From contig JAEWFD010000026.1 of assembly GCA_023388995.1 (NCBI GenBank), forward strand, positions 28,443 through 92,442: a DNA stretch of 64,000 bases, read 5' to 3'. The notes beneath the pieces are model-generated. The model did not search any database. It saw only the letters and a program-made list of their open reading frames with translations, and had not been told where the DNA came from. The stretch comes from Bacillota bacterium. Lineage in GTDB: Bacteria; Bacillota_I; Bacilli_A; Erysipelotrichales; Erysipelotrichaceae. The position numbers were made by a program, and so were the translations under genes. Shown in pieces: positions 47,042-55,931 of this stretch. How positions within the stretch are numbered: position 1 is the first letter of the stretch; each line of letters begins with the position of its first letter.

Positions 47042-47366
47042 ATGCCCATTCATCCAAACTGCCATAACAGCCAATATCTGCCATCCACTGTCTAGCTCCT
47101 AATATAATCCCATTTTGATCCCAAAATATTAACCGTATATATTACATGAATCATGGGTATTTTTTGATATTTTACAATGAAAGCATTCTCACTGTTGCAC
47201 CACAATTATACGACATCACATAATTCTATCCATACCAATCACATGATTTCCCACGAGATACCACGATATCTTCATGTTTTTTTCATATTTCTTTGGTACT
47301 ATGATGACCAAGGTGGTGATCTACATACTGGACGGAAATTATTTCCAGTACTGAAAGGAGGCACAG

Positions 47367-47387
47367 ATGCCACTGCTTATGATCTAG
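47367..47387 (+). CDS. Possible six-codon upstream reading frame
   Basis: AAAGGAGG precedes ATG 47367, which opens MPLLMI and a TAG stop. The stop overlaps the AGGAGG site of the following wall-hydrolase gene, so translation of the two would be coupled. The preceding 47042-47366 stretch holds small hairpins (TTGGT/ACCAA, ACTGGA/TCCAGT) but no recognised leader family. Confidence 0.4.
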   Translation: MPLLMI

Positions 47388-47396
47388 GAGGTTATT

Positions 47397-48539
47397 ATGC
47401 AGTATGTTAAAAAATACAAACTAGCAATCATAGCATCACTATGTGTTGCAGCCGCCGTATTTTTAATCCCCATTTCCGTATCCGCTTACAAAGAAAGTCT
47501 GCTAAAGACAGGATATGAAATGCGGGTAGACGGTGAACCATGGTTTGTTGTCGATGACAAAGAGCAATTAGACACTATTTTGGATACTTATCAAGCTTCT
47601 TACTTGGAAGATGTTGATACATCCGAAGTTGTGAATTTGGCGTTTGTTCAGCAAATCGAAATCAATGAAGTCCGCGTCGATGAATCAGCATTCACAAATT
47701 ATGATGAAGCTACGCAGCGGATTCAGGAAATCCAAGAGGAACCCGTATACTACACAGTGAAACCAGGTGATAATCTATGGACCGTTGCCAATACCTTAGA
47801 GCTATCCCTCTCCCGCATCAAGCAGCTAAATCCCGAGCTTGATCCGCAGAAAATATGGGCCGGCAATCAAATTTTGCTGGAACCCAAGCATCCTGTACTT
47901 GACGTCATGGTCACCTTGGCCGTCCAGACAACGCAGCCAGTCCCTTATGCCACATCATTTATTAAAGACAGCAGCCTGTATACCAGCAGCCGCGTCATCG
48001 TCAAAAAAGGCGTGGAAGGCGAAAAAGAGGTTACCTATCAGGTGCAGCTGCTGAATGGGTATGAACAAAACACAACCATTGTTCATGAACAAGAACTCAC
48101 TGCTCCCGTCGCCAGTATCGTCAAGGTAGGAACAAAAAAAACATTATATCGAACCGCCAGCACCAATTACGGCGTTGTCAGCGGAACACTTACCAGCGGA
48201 TATGGATATCGTACTGATCCAATATCCAAACGACGAACCTTCCATGATGCCATTGATATTGCCGCTAATTACGGAACACCCGTCTATGCCTACGCCGATG
48301 GCACTGTGACCGCAGCCGGCTGGGGCATTATGAAAGGCAATTATGTTACCATCACCCATGATGATGGCTTGCAGACCAATTACCTGCACTTATCCAAAAT
48401 AACTGCCAAAAAAGGGCAATCCATTTCCGTTGGCGAGAAGCTTGGGGAAGTAGGATCAACTGGATATAGTACTGGAAATCATCTGCATTTCTCAGTCTAT
48501 AAAAACAACAAAAGCCAAAATCCTTGGGATTATATATAA
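47397..48539 (+). CDS. Exported LysM-G5-M23 cell-wall hydrolase
   Basis: A 380-residue exported protein. One N-terminal hydrophobic segment (about residues 8-28) is followed by a LysM peptidoglycan-binding domain (YYTVKPGDNLWTVANTLEL, near 119-163), a G5-like domain (about 170-248) and a C-terminal M23 endopeptidase. FHDAIDIAANYGTPVYAYAD and GNHLHFSVYKN hold the zinc ligands. It probably trims peptide cross-links during growth or division. AGGAGG lies five bases upstream of the ATG. Confidence 0.9.
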   Translation: MQYVKKYKLAIIASLCVAAAVFLIPISVSAYKESLLKTGYEMRVDGEPWFVVDDKEQLDTILDTYQASYLEDVDTSEVVNLAFVQQIEINEVRVDESAFTNYDEATQRIQEIQEEPVYYTVKPGDNLWTVANTLELSLSRIKQLNPELDPQKIWAGNQILLEPKHPVLDVMVTLAVQTTQPVPYATSFIKDSSLYTSSRVIVKKGVEGEKEVTYQVQLLNGYEQNTTIVHEQELTAPVASIVKVGTKKTLYRTASTNYGVVSGTLTSGYGYRTDPISKRRTFHDAIDIAANYGTPVYAYADGTVTAAGWGIMKGNYVTITHDDGLQTNYLHLSKITAKKGQSISVGEKLGEVGSTGYSTGNHLHFSVYKNNKSQNPWDYI

Positions 48540-48540
48540 C

Positions 48541-48564
48541 AAAAGCACCTTCACAGGTGCTTTA
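48541..48564. terminator. Bidirectional terminator
   Basis: AAAGCACC, loop TTCACA, GGTGCTTT, between two convergent genes. Confidence 0.75.
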
Positions 48565-49710
48565 TACTTGTTCTTTCTTACTGTGCAGATAGGGAAGGCA
48601 GATGAGTAAACCAACCACTTCTAATGCAAACAAGCAGAGATATACGGACTGCGCATTGAAGAAGATGCTGCCAAGCATGGAAACAACAAAGGTGCCAATG
48701 CCGAATGCCAAGGAATTGTTTAATGAAATAGCGACTGCTCTGATATGCGATGGGATTTCCTTATTGATCAGATACATAATTGCTGAAATAGCTGCTCCAT
48801 AGCCAATTCCATGGGTTGCTGTTGCCAGCAAAATCACCGGGCCGGTCGGCACCAGCACATATGCCAGAAACCGAAGCCCGCTTACGATGGCAGCCAATGC
48901 CAGTACCTTATATGTACCATAGCGTTCAATAAAATGATGAGCATAAAACATCATGGGAATCTCTGTTCCTGCCGAAACCAACGTGACATATCCCAAAAAG
49001 TTCAAATCTAAGTTGGCATAGTCGGTTACGTAGATACCAAAAAATGTAGTAGTGATTTGGGTAGAACCGATAATAAAGAACGAACATAGCAAAATCTTTA
49101 AGAAGGCCTTGTTTTGAAGCAGCATTCGATATAGATTCTCTTGCTTAGCCATTGTTTCCTCTTCGTTCTGCTCTGCTGTAATTTCCGGAAACCGGAAGAC
49201 AAGAAGCAATGCCAAGATCATACACGCACTATATAGATAAAATATAATGGAAAGTCCCAATGGTTTGATGAAAAAGTTGGCAATCTGGCCGGAAAGCGCA
49301 TATCCCAAAGAACCAAACAAGCGGATTTTCCCATATGGAATCTGCTTCTGCTTGGCATATTCCAAAGTAAAGTTTTCAGACAATACCATTGGTACCGTAT
49401 AGAAAAAAGCAAATAGCAAATAAAGCACCAACAAGAATAACAAATAATTAGTCTTCGCATTCCAATATACCAGTACACTCAGTACTGCTGCCGCCAGCAA
49501 GACCAATGCCAGCACCAGTTTATGCTGTTTGGCCTTGTCACTGATATAAGCAAAAGCATTTTGCGATACAAAGGACACCACTGGTACAAATGCCATCAGC
49601 ATCGTAACTTGCGGTGCAGTCAGGATTGTATTTGCTTTCAGATAAACAGAAGCAAATGTATATAGAATTCCTAACCCGACATAAAAAATCAGATAGTACA
49701 GATAGAACAT
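48562..49710 (-). CDS. MFS transporter
   Basis: A 382-residue transporter with about twelve membrane helices, of the MFS_1-like group related to sugar and phenylpropionate carriers. AFAYISDKAKQHKLVLAL is a loop 2-3 motif of the A type, and PYGKIRLFGSLGYALSGQIA marks the helix 4-5 region of this group. Substrate not evident. AAAAGGAG precedes the ATG. It follows asnS but a hairpin lies between them. Confidence 0.85.
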   Translation of the reverse strand: MFYLYYLIFYVGLGILYTFASVYLKANTILTAPQVTMLMAFVPVVSFVSQNAFAYISDKAKQHKLVLALVLLAAAVLSVLVYWNAKTNYLLFLLVLYLLFAFFYTVPMVLSENFTLEYAKQKQIPYGKIRLFGSLGYALSGQIANFFIKPLGLSIIFYLYSACMILALLLVFRFPEITAEQNEEETMAKQENLYRMLLQNKAFLKILLCSFFIIGSTQITTTFFGIYVTDYANLDLNFLGYVTLVSAGTEIPMMFYAHHFIERYGTYKVLALAAIVSGLRFLAYVLVPTGPVILLATATHGIGYGAAISAIMYLINKEIPSHIRAVAISLNNSLAFGIGTFVVSMLGSIFFNAQSVYLCLFALEVVGLLICLPYLHSKKEQV

Positions 49711-49733
49711 AACTCAGCTCCTTTTTATGATAG

Positions 49734-49768
49734 AACAAACTGCCAGCATAACACAGCTGACAGTTTTC
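49734..49768 (-). terminator. Terminator after asnS
   Basis: Minus-strand AACTGTCAGC pairs with GCTGGCAGTT, then TGTTCT; the T tract is weak, so read-through to the transporter is possible. Confidence 0.55.
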
Positions 49769-49778
49769 TTTTACCTTA

Positions 49779-51161
49779 TTAGAATAACAGATTCTTAGGG
49801 GTTCTGGCAAATGGAATTACATCACGAATATTTTGCATGCCTGTAACATACATTAAGAACCGTTCAAATCCAAGTCCGAAGCCGGCATGTTTCACACCGC
49901 CAAAGCGACGCAAATCCAAATACCATTCCAAACCTTCTTCATGAACTCCCATTTCCGCCATGCGGGCTTGCAGGACATCCAGACGTTCTTCCCGCTGGGA
50001 ACCGCCGATCAGCTCGCCGACACCCGGCACAAGCAGATCACACGCTGCCACTGTTTTGCCGTCCGCATTCAAGCGCATATAGAAAGCTTTGATATCTTTT
50101 GGATAATCTGTCAGGAATACCGGTCCTTCGACTACCTTTTCGCAGATATAACGTTCATGTTCGGACTGCAAATCTACGCCCCATTCCACAGGGAATTCAA
50201 ACTTCACATCCGCTTTCAGCAAATGCTCAATTGCTTCGGTATAGGTCATTCGCACAAAGCTGCTGCTGCGTACTTTTTGCAGACGTCCCATCAATTCTTT
50301 ATCAATCATTGTATGGAAAAAGTTCATTTCTTCCGGACAGTTTTCAAGGACATAATCAATGCAGGATTTTACCATGTCTTCCATCAAGTCCATGTCATCC
50401 TGAAGATCCGCAAAAGCCATTTCCGGTTCAATCATCCAAAATTCATTGGCATGACGCGGAGTATTGGATTTTTCTGCACGGAAAGTCGGACCAAAGGTAT
50501 ACACATCACGGAAGGCCAAAGCAAAAGCTTCTGCCTGCAGCTGACCGGAAACAGTCAGGCTCGCTTTCTTGCCAAACAAATCGTTCTCGTAATCCTCTGT
50601 GCGAATGGTTGTTACCTGGAAGACTTCTCCGGCACCTTCCGCATCATTTCCTGTGATAATTGGGGTATGTACATAAACAAATCCTTGGTTTTGGAAGAAT
50701 TCATGAATGGCCATGGACAAAACACTGCGTACGCGGAAAACCGCATTGTACGTATTCGTACGAGGCCGCAAATGCCCGATTTCCCGCAGATATTCGAAGG
50801 TATGACGTTTCTTTTGCAACGGATAGCTGCTGTCACAAGTACCTTCCAATTCCACGCTGGTTGCTTCAATTTCAAACGGCTGTCTTGCCTCCGGTGTCAG
50901 TTTAAATCTGCCGGTAATGGTTAATGCCGTTCCTGTCAGGTATTTCTCAATTTCTGTAAATTGTTCGCATTCCTTGGTATAGACAATCTGCCCATTGCGG
51001 AAGTACGTACCATCATTCAGCTCAATAAATCCAATAGAGCCATTGCTCCGGTTTGTTCTAACCCATCCTTGGATCTGCACATATTCCAAGCTGTCTTTCT
51101 CTACTTCGGATCCCGTTACAGATAAGTCGTATAATTCTCTGATTGTCATGTAAGTAAACAT
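49779..51161 (-). CDS. asnS: Asparaginyl-tRNA synthetase
   Basis: A 460-residue class IIb synthetase that charges tRNA(Asn). The N-terminal OB-fold anticodon domain ([20 protein letters not shown]) is followed by the catalytic core: [20 protein letters not shown] (motif 1/AsnRS signature), [20 protein letters not shown] (motif 2) and [16 protein letters not shown] (motif 3). Length is normal. AGGAGG precedes the start, and a T-box leader lies directly upstream. Confidence 0.97.
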   Translation of the reverse strand: MFTYMTIRELYDLSVTGSEVEKDSLEYVQIQGWVRTNRSNGSIGFIELNDGTYFRNGQIVYTKECEQFTEIEKYLTGTALTITGRFKLTPEARQPFEIEATSVELEGTCDSSYPLQKKRHTFEYLREIGHLRPRTNTYNAVFRVRSVLSMAIHEFFQNQGFVYVHTPIITGNDAEGAGEVFQVTTIRTEDYENDLFGKKASLTVSGQLQAEAFALAFRDVYTFGPTFRAEKSNTPRHANEFWMIEPEMAFADLQDDMDLMEDMVKSCIDYVLENCPEEMNFFHTMIDKELMGRLQKVRSSSFVRMTYTEAIEHLLKADVKFEFPVEWGVDLQSEHERYICEKVVEGPVFLTDYPKDIKAFYMRLNADGKTVAACDLLVPGVGELIGGSQREERLDVLQARMAEMGVHEEGLEWYLDLRRFGGVKHAGFGLGFERFLMYVTGMQNIRDVIPFARTPKNLLF

Positions 51162-51185
51162 GGCTGCTCCTCCTTCACAAACAAA

Positions 51186-51395
51186 AACGTCCCTACGATA
51201 TAGTTTACCATATATTGCAGGAACGTATGACGTAAATACGCGGTGCCATCCTGATTCTCATAAAATTGAGCTCTTAATTAGGAGTTAACGCCGTCCTACG
51301 AAATCGTCTACTATATTTCTCCGATTTAGCTCCCAGACTGTTCTTCCAAAATCATACCATCTCTGACTCGCACCATACTCAGATTCGCTTGCTGG
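51186..51395 (-). promoter_or_regulatory. T-box leader of asnS
   Basis: On the minus strand the leader contains AGGATGGCACCGCG, the T-box sequence, followed by a terminator built from ACGTTCC and GGGACGT with TTTTTG. The UGGC positions would pair with a tRNA ending GCCA, as expected for tRNA(Asn). Uncharged tRNA should favour read-through. I could not assign the specifier codon with certainty. Confidence 0.85.
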
Positions 51396-51429
51396 TAATT
51401 CTATTTTAGTAGTGTTCTGTTCGTTGCTT

Positions 51430-52050
51430 TTATTCTAATGAATTTGTCTCAAAAATAATTTCCTGAATGGCGCTTACAACGTCAACATGACGTAGGAGGA
51501 CACCTTTCGGAACAGTAATATGCTCATGGGTAAAGTCTACAATACCGGTAATGCCGTTCGCAACCAGCAAATCCACTGTTTCCTGCACATTGGTTGAAAT
51601 GGCAAGAATCGCGATGCGGCAGCGTTCTGGTTTATATTTGGTAAAATCTCTTAAATGATAGACCGGAATATCGAAGCGGACGCCAAGTCGATCTTCATTG
51701 ATATCAAATGCACAAATTATTTCACCGACAATATGATCCCAGCCATTATATTTCATCAAAGCGCGGCCTAAATTCCCTGCTCCGACCAGCACAATGCTTT
51801 CTTCTGCTACCATTCCCAGCTCATTGCTGAACACTTCCAGCAATTTCTCTACATCATAGCCATAACCCTGGCGACCAAGAGATCCGATAAAAGAGAAATC
51901 ACGGCGGATTGTTGTTGGCTCGATATCAACAAGACCTGCGATATCTTTCGACATGATCTTGGTGATTCCTTTTTGGTGCAATTTACGAAGTGCTTTCAAG
52001 TAAATTGGATATCGCTGCAATGTTGCTTTTGGTACAAATTTCTTTTTCAT
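51430..52050 (-). CDS. rex: Redox-sensing repressor Rex
   Basis: A 206-residue repressor that senses the NADH/NAD+ ratio. The N-terminal winged helix (PKATLQRYPIYLKALRKL, DIEPTTIRRDFSFIGSLGRQ) is followed by a Rossmann domain with VLVGAGNLGRALMKYNG. The start ATG 52050 has GGAGG seven bases before; a TTG-type extension is rejected. It lies between the t6A genes and asnS on the same strand. Confidence 0.95.
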   Translation of the reverse strand: MKKKFVPKATLQRYPIYLKALRKLHQKGITKIMSKDIAGLVDIEPTTIRRDFSFIGSLGRQGYGYDVEKLLEVFSNELGMVAEESIVLVGAGNLGRALMKYNGWDHIVGEIICAFDINEDRLGVRFDIPVYHLRDFTKYKPERCRIAILAISTNVQETVDLLVANGITGIVDFTHEHITVPKGVLLRHVDVVSAIQEIIFETNSLE

Positions 52051-52138
52051 CGTGATACCTCCATACTCTATCATTCTAACATTATTTTGTGAATTATGGA
52101 ATATAGGTCACATTATTTTTAATATTTTTTTCACAATT

Positions 52139-53155
52139 CTATGCTTCTAAATCAAGAGATGGAGATGCTTTGTCTGAATATGCCCCCCATTTTCCGGATT
52201 TCAATGCATAGTACCCTGCTGCTCCGATCATAGCTGCATTGTCCGTGCAGCACCATAGCGGCGGAATTGTGAGTTTTACACTAGGATATTGGCTGGCAAA
52301 GGATTCTTGCATTTTAGCTCGCAGCCGCGAGTTTGCTGCCACGCCGCCGGCAAGCACAACATGTTTCACCGGAAATGCTCCTGTTGCTTTCAGTGTTTTG
52401 GAAACCAGCACATCAAGTGCTGCCTCCTGAAACGAACAAGCTAGATCAGCTGGATCATACGTTTCATTTTTCATTGCCTTGGTATTAATGAAGGACAAAA
52501 CTGCTGATTTCAAGCCGCTGAATGAAAAGTCATAGCTGGCATCATTCATTGGCTTCGGCAATGCATAGGCAGGCGTTCCTTGTTTTGCCAGCTTATCGAT
52601 TTGCGGACCGCCCGGATAAGGAAGACCCATGACTCGTGCCACTTTGTCATATGCTTCCCCTACCGCATCATCTTTGGTAGATCCAATAATTTGATAGCTG
52701 TTTTCATTCTCAAGCAGCACCAGCTCCGTGTGACCGCCGGAAACAACAAGAGCCAGCATTGGAAATACCAATTCATCCACAAAACGATTTGCAAAGATGT
52801 GCCCCGCAATATGGTGAATCGGCAGCAAAGGTTTATTGAAAGCGAACGCCAGGGTCTTTGCAGCCACAACACCCACATGCAAAGAACCAATCAGCCCCGG
52901 TCCCTGCGTGTAGGCAATCGCATCTACCGCATCAATGCCCAGCTGCGCTTGTTCCAGTGCTTCCATGATCACCACGCTGATATTTTCCACGTGCAGCCGG
53001 GAAGCCACTTCCGGGATTACCCCACCGAACTTCTGATGCACGTTGATTTGACTTGATACCACATTTGCCAGTATTTCTTTGCCATTCTTGACGATGGCAA
53101 CAGCTGTTTCATCACAGCTTGATTCAACTGCTAAAATAATTTTATCTTGTTCCAT
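52139..53155 (-). CDS. tsaD: tRNA t6A37 threonylcarbamoyltransferase TsaD
   Basis: A 338-residue ASKHA-fold protein that transfers threonylcarbamoyl to A37 of tRNAs reading ANN codons. ILAVESSCDETAVAIV is the ATP-binding start, HIAGHIFANRF carries the metal-binding His pair, and VSGGHTELVLLE and VLAGGVAANSRLRAKMQ are signatures. It ends a compact minus-strand cluster tsaE-tsaB-rimI-tsaD, with one base between it and rimI. Confidence 0.97.
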   Translation of the reverse strand: MEQDKIILAVESSCDETAVAIVKNGKEILANVVSSQINVHQKFGGVIPEVASRLHVENISVVIMEALEQAQLGIDAVDAIAYTQGPGLIGSLHVGVVAAKTLAFAFNKPLLPIHHIAGHIFANRFVDELVFPMLALVVSGGHTELVLLENENSYQIIGSTKDDAVGEAYDKVARVMGLPYPGGPQIDKLAKQGTPAYALPKPMNDASYDFSFSGLKSAVLSFINTKAMKNETYDPADLACSFQEAALDVLVSKTLKATGAFPVKHVVLAGGVAANSRLRAKMQESFASQYPSVKLTIPPLWCCTDNAAMIGAAGYYALKSGKWGAYSDKASPSLDLEA

Positions 53156-53156
53156 C

Positions 53157-53612
53157 TTAAATTCCTTTCATCATCAGGAAAGCATCCTCGTTGTTATCTT
53201 CGTAATATTGAGGGCGTGTATTGATTATCGCAAACCCATATTTGCGATACAAGTGCTGGGCAGCCATATTGGAAACACGAACTTCCAGACTGATTTGCTC
53301 GCACTTTGCTTCTTTGGCCTGGTGTATGGCTGAGCGCAGCAGCTGCTCTCCATAGCCCCTTTGCTGATGGCTTTTCTTTACTGCAATCGTTGTGATTTGG
53401 GCTTCCTCAAACAAAGTCCATAGTCCCAGATAGCCGATTAATTCCCCATCCAGCGTCAAGACTGTCATCTTCGCAAAGGGATTTTCAAGCAACTCATATT
53501 CATAATGCTCCAGAAACCACGGTGATGTAAAGTTCTCATATTCGATCACCATGAGTTCTTGCAAATCACTTAGTTCCATTGAGCGCAGAACTGCTTTATT
53601 TCCCATATGCAT
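53157..53612 (-). CDS. rimI: Ribosomal protein acetyltransferase RimI-like
   Basis: A 151-residue GNAT acetyltransferase. ITTIAVKKSHQQRGYGEQLL holds the acetyl-CoA loop (Q-x-x-G-x-G), and ISLEVRVSNMAAQHLYRKYG is the following conserved helix pair. RimI normally acetylates the N-terminus of ribosomal protein S18. Position between tsaB and tsaD is the standard Firmicute order. The start at 53612 has AAGGA five bases upstream; ATG 53606 is an alternative. It overlaps tsaB by 17 bases. Confidence 0.9.
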   Translation of the reverse strand: MHMGNKAVLRSMELSDLQELMVIEYENFTSPWFLEHYEYELLENPFAKMTVLTLDGELIGYLGLWTLFEEAQITTIAVKKSHQQRGYGEQLLRSAIHQAKEAKCEQISLEVRVSNMAAQHLYRKYGFAIINTRPQYYEDNNEDAFLMMKGI

Positions 53613-54195
53613 CCTGATCCTTCAAATACGTCGGTACTATCGTATGGATATTTTCTTCTTTTTGCCAAGCATGATGCAGTGCAATTATATTTGCAATGAC
53701 ATCTACCTTCTTCCCTTCCTGGTTTAACAGCTGCGCATCGCCGATGCAATTCAGCTGTTTCTTTTGCTGGAGCTCCTTCGCTTCCTCAATACTTAAAATA
53801 GTATCTTTCTGCTTAGCTGTTCCCTGATCATACCACCCGGCATAAACACGGTTGCTGCGTGCGTCCATTACTGCAAGTGCATTGGATGCCAGTCCAGCAT
53901 ATGCCTGCAAAGTTGATAGTGTATATAAGGCAATCGGCTTGACCGCGCATAACACCTTCGCAACCGTCATGGCGATGCGGACACCGGTATAGCTTCCCGG
54001 TCCTGCTGTCACAACAACTCCATCGATTTGATCAACACTCCACTGTGCTTCTCCCATCAGCTGGACCAAAACCGGAAGAATCAATTCTGACTGGGATTTA
54101 TGGCATGGTTCTTGATAACTGCAAACAACCTGATCCTCTTCGACAAGCCCGACACGCAAAAAGGTATGGCTGGTATCTAACACAATATATCTCAT
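53596..54195 (-). CDS. tsaB: t6A biosynthesis protein TsaB
   Basis: A 199-residue ASKHA-fold partner of TsaD. YIVLDTSHTFLRVGLVEED at the start and VVTAGPGSYTGVRIAMTVAK, the strongly conserved GPGSxTGxR motif, identify it. It forms a complex with TsaD and TsaE that makes t6A. It overlaps tsaE by four bases and rimI by 17. Confidence 0.95.
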   Translation of the reverse strand: MRYIVLDTSHTFLRVGLVEEDQVVCSYQEPCHKSQSELILPVLVQLMGEAQWSVDQIDGVVVTAGPGSYTGVRIAMTVAKVLCAVKPIALYTLSTLQAYAGLASNALAVMDARSNRVYAGWYDQGTAKQKDTILSIEEAKELQQKKQLNCIGDAQLLNQEGKKVDVIANIIALHHAWQKEENIHTIVPTYLKDQDAYGK

Positions 54196-54644
54196 ACAAT
54201 TTCTCCTAATATACGCTCATAGCGGCTTCCATGCGCTTGCATGTGGAAGATTCGTGCCTCATCGCCGCTGTTCTCAATCACGATTGCCAGATGCTCGGCA
54301 GGGATCAATTCCGCAATAAATTGCGGCCATTCCACGACACTGACCCCATCGCCTTCTAAGTATTCCTCAAAGCCCAGATCCTGATGCGCACCTTCCAAGC
54401 GGTATGCATCCAGATGATACAGCGGTAAAGTTCCCTGATAAACTTTCATAATGGTAAAGGTCGGTGAATTTACTGTTTTACAGATACCCATTCCTTTCGC
54501 AATTCCCTTGGTGAACGTTGTTTTGCCAGCTCCCAAGTCTCCTTGCAAGGTGATGCACATGCCCGCTTGCAAGAGGCGCCCGATGCGTTCCCCCAAAAGC
54601 ATTGTCTCTTCCGGCGTTGTTGTATGCCATTCTGCTTGTTTCAT
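54192..54644 (-). CDS. tsaE: t6A biosynthesis ATPase TsaE
   Basis: A 150-residue P-loop ATPase: ITLQGDLGAGKTTFTKGIAK holds Walker A, NSPTFTIMKVY the switch, and YHLDAYRLEGAHQDLGFEEY the HxDxYR motif of the family. It regulates the TsaB-TsaD complex. First of the t6A genes and 15 bases after the second Fem-type gene. Confidence 0.95.
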   Translation of the reverse strand: MKQAEWHTTTPEETMLLGERIGRLLQAGMCITLQGDLGAGKTTFTKGIAKGMGICKTVNSPTFTIMKVYQGTLPLYHLDAYRLEGAHQDLGFEEYLEGDGVSVVEWPQFIAELIPAEHLAIVIENSGDEARIFHMQAHGSRYERILGEIV

Positions 54645-54659
54645 AACGTAGTTCCTTTT

Positions 54660-55931
54660 CTATGCTCTTGTATTCATTCTGCTGCGAATAATTTTTCGCT
54701 GAATGCGGCGAACCCACTTATATACCGTTAAAAAGAAACGATAGCGCAGCGGTCGATTCACGAGATCAAACTCGCCTAGATATTCGATGAAGCGACCCCC
54801 GAACCGGCGTTTGAAATCATACAATCCAAAATATGCATCCGATCGATCCAAACTGCCGGAAATCCCTACGAAGTCATATTGCGTAACACCCTTTGCCTGC
54901 AGCAGTTCCATCGCTTTGTAATGCAAGGAGATCGGTGCCCGAAAGTTAGTCAGACCTTTGCGGGAATATAAATAGAGATCATAACTCTTCTTTCCGGTAT
55001 GGACAAATAATCCCGCTGCCAAAATCAGCGTATTGCCTTCGTCTTGTTGCCAGCGCATAATTTCTTTCTGCTCTTCTTGCAGGTTATTTATTTCCCGGGT
55101 AATTTCTTTAATACGTCCTTGATTTCTTACCTTGCCTTGCAAGGTCTCAACTTGTAAGGATAGCTGCTTGATTTCTTCTTCCAGATTCTGCATGGCTTCC
55201 TGCAAGTTGGCTTCTGCCACCAAGAACAAGTGCCGGTCTTCATAGCTCGCCATGATGCTTTTGAAATATTCTTTGGTCTTGGGTTCAAATCCTAATTTAT
55301 GGGACAGCTCAATTCCAAACTGCTCCAGATAAGACAACTCTTCTATTGTACCTTCACGCACGGTGATAGCCCGTTTTTGATTCTTTCGCAAATATGTTTG
55401 GTTTTCTTTATAGCTTTGGGCAATGATCTGCTCTAGCGGACGATCAATATCTAACAGATAGGTAAAGCGTGGCTGCCAGTTGCCGGAATAGCCATAGCAA
55501 TATCCCAAATGGTGATAGCCGCTGGTCTCAAGCAAGGCCGTGAGATGTTCAAACTGGTAGCCACCTTCCGCAACTTCGCCGCTTTGCGTATGCTCTTGCC
55601 GCTCTTGATTAGGATCGATCCGAACAAAGGTTACACCATGCTGCTTGCTTGTTTCTTTCAGTGCTTGAAGAACATTGCGCAGCAACACTTCATCTTGATA
55701 ATCAACACATGGGCCATTGGGAATATACCAATACTTGCATCCAAGTGCTTTTTGTTCAATGATCAAGGCTGTTGCGACTAGTGACTTCTCATAGAATCCT
55801 GCATAGTGAATGATCGTTCGTTCATTTTGCAAGAGCCTGCCCCAGCTGGATGTTTTCATATGATGGGCATATGGATGCGCCCATACGAAAGCATCCAATG
55901 CCGCTTGATCTAAATCGAGTTTTACTTGCAT
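54660..55931 (-). CDS. FemX/MurM-type peptidoglycan branching ligase, second copy
   Basis: A 423-residue member of the Fem family, which adds amino acids from tRNA to the peptidoglycan stem peptide. Two GNAT-like domains are separated by a helical arm (about residues 255-310, LQEAMQNLEEEIKQLSLQVE) as in FemA/MurM. WYIPNGPCVDYQDEV and YDFVGISGSLDRSDAYFGLY are conserved segments. AAGGGG lies before ATG 55931, which overlaps the stop of the upstream paralogue as TAATG. Confidence 0.9.
   Translation of the reverse strand: MQVKLDLDQAALDAFVWAHPYAHHMKTSSWGRLLQNERTIIHYAGFYEKSLVATALIIEQKALGCKYWYIPNGPCVDYQDEVLLRNVLQALKETSKQHGVTFVRIDPNQERQEHTQSGEVAEGGYQFEHLTALLETSGYHHLGYCYGYSGNWQPRFTYLLDIDRPLEQIIAQSYKENQTYLRKNQKRAITVREGTIEELSYLEQFGIELSHKLGFEPKTKEYFKSIMASYEDRHLFLVAEANLQEAMQNLEEEIKQLSLQVETLQGKVRNQGRIKEITREINNLQEEQKEIMRWQQDEGNTLILAAGLFVHTGKKSYDLYLYSRKGLTNFRAPISLHYKAMELLQAKGVTQYDFVGISGSLDRSDAYFGLYDFKRRFGGRFIEYLGEFDLVNRPLRYRFFLTVYKWVRRIQRKIIRSRMNTRA

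Noticed and set aside
47042..47366. Cyclic-di-AMP (ydaO) or GEMM riboswitch before the wall hydrolase
   Set aside because: The conserved core sequences of these aptamers are absent; only small unassigned hairpins are present.
49887..50924. 345-codon plus-strand frame opposite asnS
   Set aside because: It is fully antisense to asnS, a certain gene, and its product resembles no family.
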